Shown: piece after piece, positions 62,023 to 64,000 of the stretch
Numbering within the stretch: the first letter of the stretch is position 1
Layout of the letters: each line of letters opens with the position of its first letter
Assembly: GCA_031628995.1 (NCBI GenBank)
Contig: JAVLUO010000007.1
Coordinates: 1-64,000 of the forward strand
Length of the DNA stretch: 64,000 nt
Direction: 5' to 3'
Source of the DNA: Bacillota bacterium LX-D
GTDB taxonomy: Bacteria; Bacillota; DUOV01; Zhaonellaceae
Made by a program: the position numbers and the translations under genes
Notes under the pieces: generated by a model
Told to the model about the DNA's origin: nothing
Seen by the model: only the letters and a program-made list of their open reading frames with translations
Databases searched by the model: none

Positions 62023-62310
62023 GATAAAGCCGAAGCAATTTGCTTCGGCTTTATCCTTCTTACAGGACCGTACGTACGGGCCTCGTATACGGCTCCTGAT
62101 AAACCCTCAGCCACTTCTCGCAGAAGCGAGACAAAACGGCGACATTGTATGTTTCCAAATCAATTAACCCTATTCCTTAAACCACTTGTTTGGTAAGTCC
62201 ATACTTTTTAATGGGCTTGCGGAGTTACGCCGGGTTGTCATAGATATTTTCTCAAACTGACCTTTATATCCTCGCCTATGCAATGTCTTGTGCAAACATG
62301 CCGGGCAAAC
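62014..62310 (-). mobile_element. Group II intron 3' remnant 2 (end of maturase gene, domains V and VI)
   Basis: On the minus strand the last 46 codons of a maturase-like frame (62310-62170) are followed by domain V (62065-62095, starting GAGCCGTATACGAG), the domain VI hairpin and the 3' end TTACTCGAT at 62014. The right edge follows the terminator of the Cys-rich gene. The bases TGCCCGGCATG at the edge resemble an intron 5' end, but they are also in frame with the maturase, so this may be chance. Confidence 0.82.
62170..62310 (-). pseudogene. C-terminal fragment of a group II intron maturase
   Basis: The frame reads CPACLHKTLHRRGYKG, a segment ending TTRRNSASPLKSMDLPNKWF and KE before TAG. 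This resembles the end of intron-encoded reverse transcriptase/maturases. All catalytic domains are missing. Confidence 0.65.
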
Positions 62311-62316
62311 TAAAGA

Positions 62317-62342
62317 AGGAGCAGGTATTTACCTGCTCCTCC
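62317..62342 (-). terminator. Terminator of the Cys-rich protein gene
   Basis: AGGAGCAGGT and ACCTGCTCCT pair around AAAT, followed on the minus strand by TCTTTAGTTT. Confidence 0.85.
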
Positions 62343-62345
62343 TCT

Positions 62346-63059
62346 TTAGTTTGCTGTTGGTGTTGTAGTTGGTGTAACTTGAGGCGGTGGACAGGTGTTA
62401 CAATTATCAGGATTAAATACTTCATCTTCTTCACAGAATGAAGGACATTCTGTTGGATTAGTAAATGGCGGACAGAAGGGGCTTTCGGTTGTGGGTGCTG
62501 GCTGACAAACATCAATTGAACATACTGGTGCACATACAACTTGTAAAGCATGTTCAAAGGCCCTAAAAATCTTTTCCACAACAACTCTAAAACGAAATTC
62601 GCAGCGGGGACAAATATTGGCATCTATATCGTCTGGTTCTAAAGCAGCTTCAATAACTTCTAAGCGGGTATTAAAAACGCAAACCCGGCGTGGCAATGGA
62701 CCATCCTCACAAAAGATATCAAAGCACTCATTTACATCTCCTAGAGGAACTTGAACTGTAAAAGCTGCGTCTTTACGTGTTGCAACGCCAACTCTTCTTT
62801 GATTATCAAAGCGGAAAAATACATCAATATCATAAGTTCCTGTGATTTGGGCACAGCTATCAGAAGGTGTTACTGAAGTAATTGTTAAACCGCTGACAAC
62901 TGCATCGAAGGGGCAAGCATCTGCTGGGAGACAATTTCCTGCGGAATCTTTGCAAATATAATGGGTATCGTGGAAGCATTTTTCACCAAAACGACATACT
63001 ACTTCCCTTAATTCTGGACGACATTCCAATTCAATAGGTTGATTTTGCCGGTAACTCAA
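62346..63059 (-). CDS. Cys-rich protein with Thr/Pro tail, possible spore surface protein
   Basis: No family recognised. The 237-residue protein has more than 20 cysteines spread along its length and no signal peptide. A beta-rich region of about 55-135 (GLTITSVTPSDSCAQITGTYDIDVFFRF) resembles structural repeats of coat-type proteins. The C-terminal third is rich in Pro, Cys and Thr and ends TPTTTPTAN. Cysteine-rich proteins without export signals are typical of spore coat or exosporium. That placement is an inference. Confidence 0.65.
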   Translation of the reverse strand: MSYRQNQPIELECRPELREVVCRFGEKCFHDTHYICKDSAGNCLPADACPFDAVVSGLTITSVTPSDSCAQITGTYDIDVFFRFDNQRRVGVATRKDAAFTVQVPLGDVNECFDIFCEDGPLPRRVCVFNTRLEVIEAALEPDDIDANICPRCEFRFRVVVEKIFRAFEHALQVVCAPVCSIDVCQPAPTTESPFCPPFTNPTECPSFCEEDEVFNPDNCNTCPPPQVTPTTTPTAN

Positions 63060-63223
63060 AGTTATTCCTCCCTATAAAAAGTATTATTTTTTAGGTGGTT
63101 TTAACTTCCACCTGATACATAATATGTGGATGCAGCTTTTTTGACATAGATATATATATTCTTTTCAATATTTTTTTGGTATTTTATTTATAAATACAAG
63201 CCATGTATTAGGCAATAAAAAAA

Positions 63224-63244
63224 TAGCCCCCAAGTATAGGAGGC
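63224..63244 (-). terminator. Terminator of murA
   Basis: AGCCTCC and GGGGGCT (one G-U pair) pair around a 7-nt loop and are followed by ATTTTTTT on the minus strand. Confidence 0.75.
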
Positions 63245-63277
63245 TTACGCATATTGGACAGTTGAGTTATTTAGATT

Positions 63278-64000
63278 TTAAGCTTCACAATCATATTTTT
63301 CTCTTTCTTCCCGTTTAATTTCAGCTCCAATCTTCTGAAGCTTACCAACGATGTCGTCGTAGCCACGGTCAATATGGTGAATACAGCCTATCTCTGTCTC
63401 TCCCTCTGCCATTAAACCTGCAATAATTAAAGCCGCCCCAGCTCTTAGATCTGTAGCTTTGACAGGTGCCCCGGTTAAATGTTTAACTCCTTTAACGATG
63501 GCGCTATGCCCTTCAATAATAATTTTGGCACCCATTCGCTTAAATTCATCTACATGCATAAAGCGGTTTTCAAATACAGTTTCACTAATTACGCTAGTTC
63601 CTTTAGCCGTAGTGAGCATGGCCATAACTTGTGCTTGCATATCCGTCGGGAACCCGGGGTAAGGTAATGTTTTAATATCTACTGCCTTAGTTTCCCCTTT
63701 AGCCTTAACTCGAATGCCGTTATACTCTTCAGTAATTTCTACTCCTGCTTCAACTAATTTTGCCACAACAGGTTTTAAGTGATCTATAATTACGTTTTCA
63801 ATTACCAGTTCACTGCCGGTAGCTGCCGCTAAGACCATATATGTCCCAGCTTCAATGCGGTCTGGAATAACGGAGTGACTCACACCCTTCAGCTGCTTCA
63901 CTCCCTCAATTTTGATAATATTTGTACCGGCTCCGGAAACATGCGCTCCCATACTATTTAAAAAATTAGCCAAATCAACAATTTCCGGCTCCTCGGCTGC
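63278..64000 (-). CDS. murA: UDP-N-acetylglucosamine 1-carboxyvinyltransferase MurA (C-terminal part, cut by the window end)
   Basis: First committed enzyme of peptidoglycan synthesis. The frame is open to the window edge ([21 protein letters not shown] at the right end). It shows [32 protein letters not shown] and [19 protein letters not shown], all MurA segments of the C-terminal half. The active-site Cys loop lies outside. At about 240 codons it is a bit more than half of the gene. Clostridial genomes often carry murA next to spoIID, which is not seen here because of the edge. Confidence 0.95.
   Translation of the reverse strand, partial: AAEEPEIVDLANFLNSMGAHVSGAGTNIIKIEGVKQLKGVSHSVIPDRIEAGTYMVLAAATGSELVIENVIIDHLKPVVAKLVEAGVEITEEYNGIRVKAKGETKAVDIKTLPYPGFPTDMQAQVMAMLTTAKGTSVISETVFENRFMHVDEFKRMGAKIIIEGHSAIVKGVKHLTGAPVKATDLRAGAALIIAGLMAEGETEIGCIHHIDRGYDDIVGKLQKIGAEIKREEREKYDCEA

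Noticed and set aside
62290-62310. Intact intron 5' end fused to the 3' remnant
   Set aside because: TGCCCGGCATG resembles an intron start, but the same bases are in frame with the maturase fragment (CPACLHK), so the match may be chance. It is noted but not claimed.

Overview
The window is chromosomal DNA from an endospore-forming, Gram-positive, low-GC anaerobe-like member of the Clostridia (Bacillota). The evidence is the dense set of sporulation and germination genes (spoVG, spoVT, yabP, yabQ, divIC, a SpoIID-like gene, two gerABC operons, sleB-ypeB, a SPOCS/LysM coat-type protein, a Spo0E-like protein), the classical Firmicute gene order ispE-purR-spoVG-glmU-prs...pth-mfd-prsA-spoVT-yabN-hup-rqcP-yabP-yabQ-divIC-yabR, AGGAGG-type ribosome binding sites and AT-rich sequence. 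The genus cannot be fixed from the sequence alone.

Layout. 0-0.3 kb: the 5' end of a group II intron running off the left edge, sitting exactly behind the terminator of a two-gene tRNA operon (tRNA-fMet, tRNA-Met). 0.3-2.8 kb: YdcZ-like exporter, an L,D-transpeptidase and a Ppx/GppA protein. 2.8-28.8 kb: the long leftward housekeeping/sporulation block, interrupted by a gerABC operon and a PRC-barrel gene. Inside it are a decayed spoVB/yabM-type flippase pseudogene, a J-domain protein with a cysteine-string tail, a DUF5685 protein, a DnaA-box cluster, and an in-frame-TGA gene that reads as a candidate selenoprotein. 29-32.5 kb: cyanophycin synthetase and cyanophycinase. 32.7-34.7 kb: a second L,D-transpeptidase and an EamA transporter. 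34.7-45 kb: homocysteine methyltransferase, FMN-riboswitch-controlled ribDEBAH, folP-folK, a PhoPR-like two-component system and lgt. 45-50.2 kb: second gerABC operon, a 54-aa membrane protein and a Spo0E-like gene with a Spo0A-box-like site. 50.4-57.3 kb: ybaB, a trypsin-like protease, sleB-ypeB, several orphan small proteins and the SPOCS/LysM protein. 57.4-64 kb: a siroheme/Fe-S reductase-like protein with a Cys-rich partner, an NSS transporter, a B12-type radical SAM protein, a Cys-rich Thr/Pro-tailed protein and the C-terminal part of MurA. Two related group II intron 3'-end remnants lie here, each between convergent genes.

How it fits together. The left and central parts carry cell-envelope precursor synthesis (glmU, murA, lgt, L,D-transpeptidases), translation upkeep (pth, tRNAs, rqcP), repair (mfd, yabN) and spore formation. 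The two germinant receptors, SleB/YpeB and the coat-type proteins complete the spore cycle. Riboflavin and folate genes form compact leftward operons; the rib operon has a recognisable RFN element.

Most notable observations: (1) the 101-codon ORF with in-frame TGA followed by Cys and a hairpin (10704-11009); (2) three group II intron pieces, one supplying the stop codon of a radical SAM gene and two placing domain VI hairpins between convergent genes; (3) a tight DnaA-box cluster between divIC and yabQ with a further perfect box 2 kb away; (4) a decayed spoVB-type gene whose 5' break lies at a perfect 22-bp inverted repeat; (5) the siroheme-type reductase and Cys-rich gene pair.
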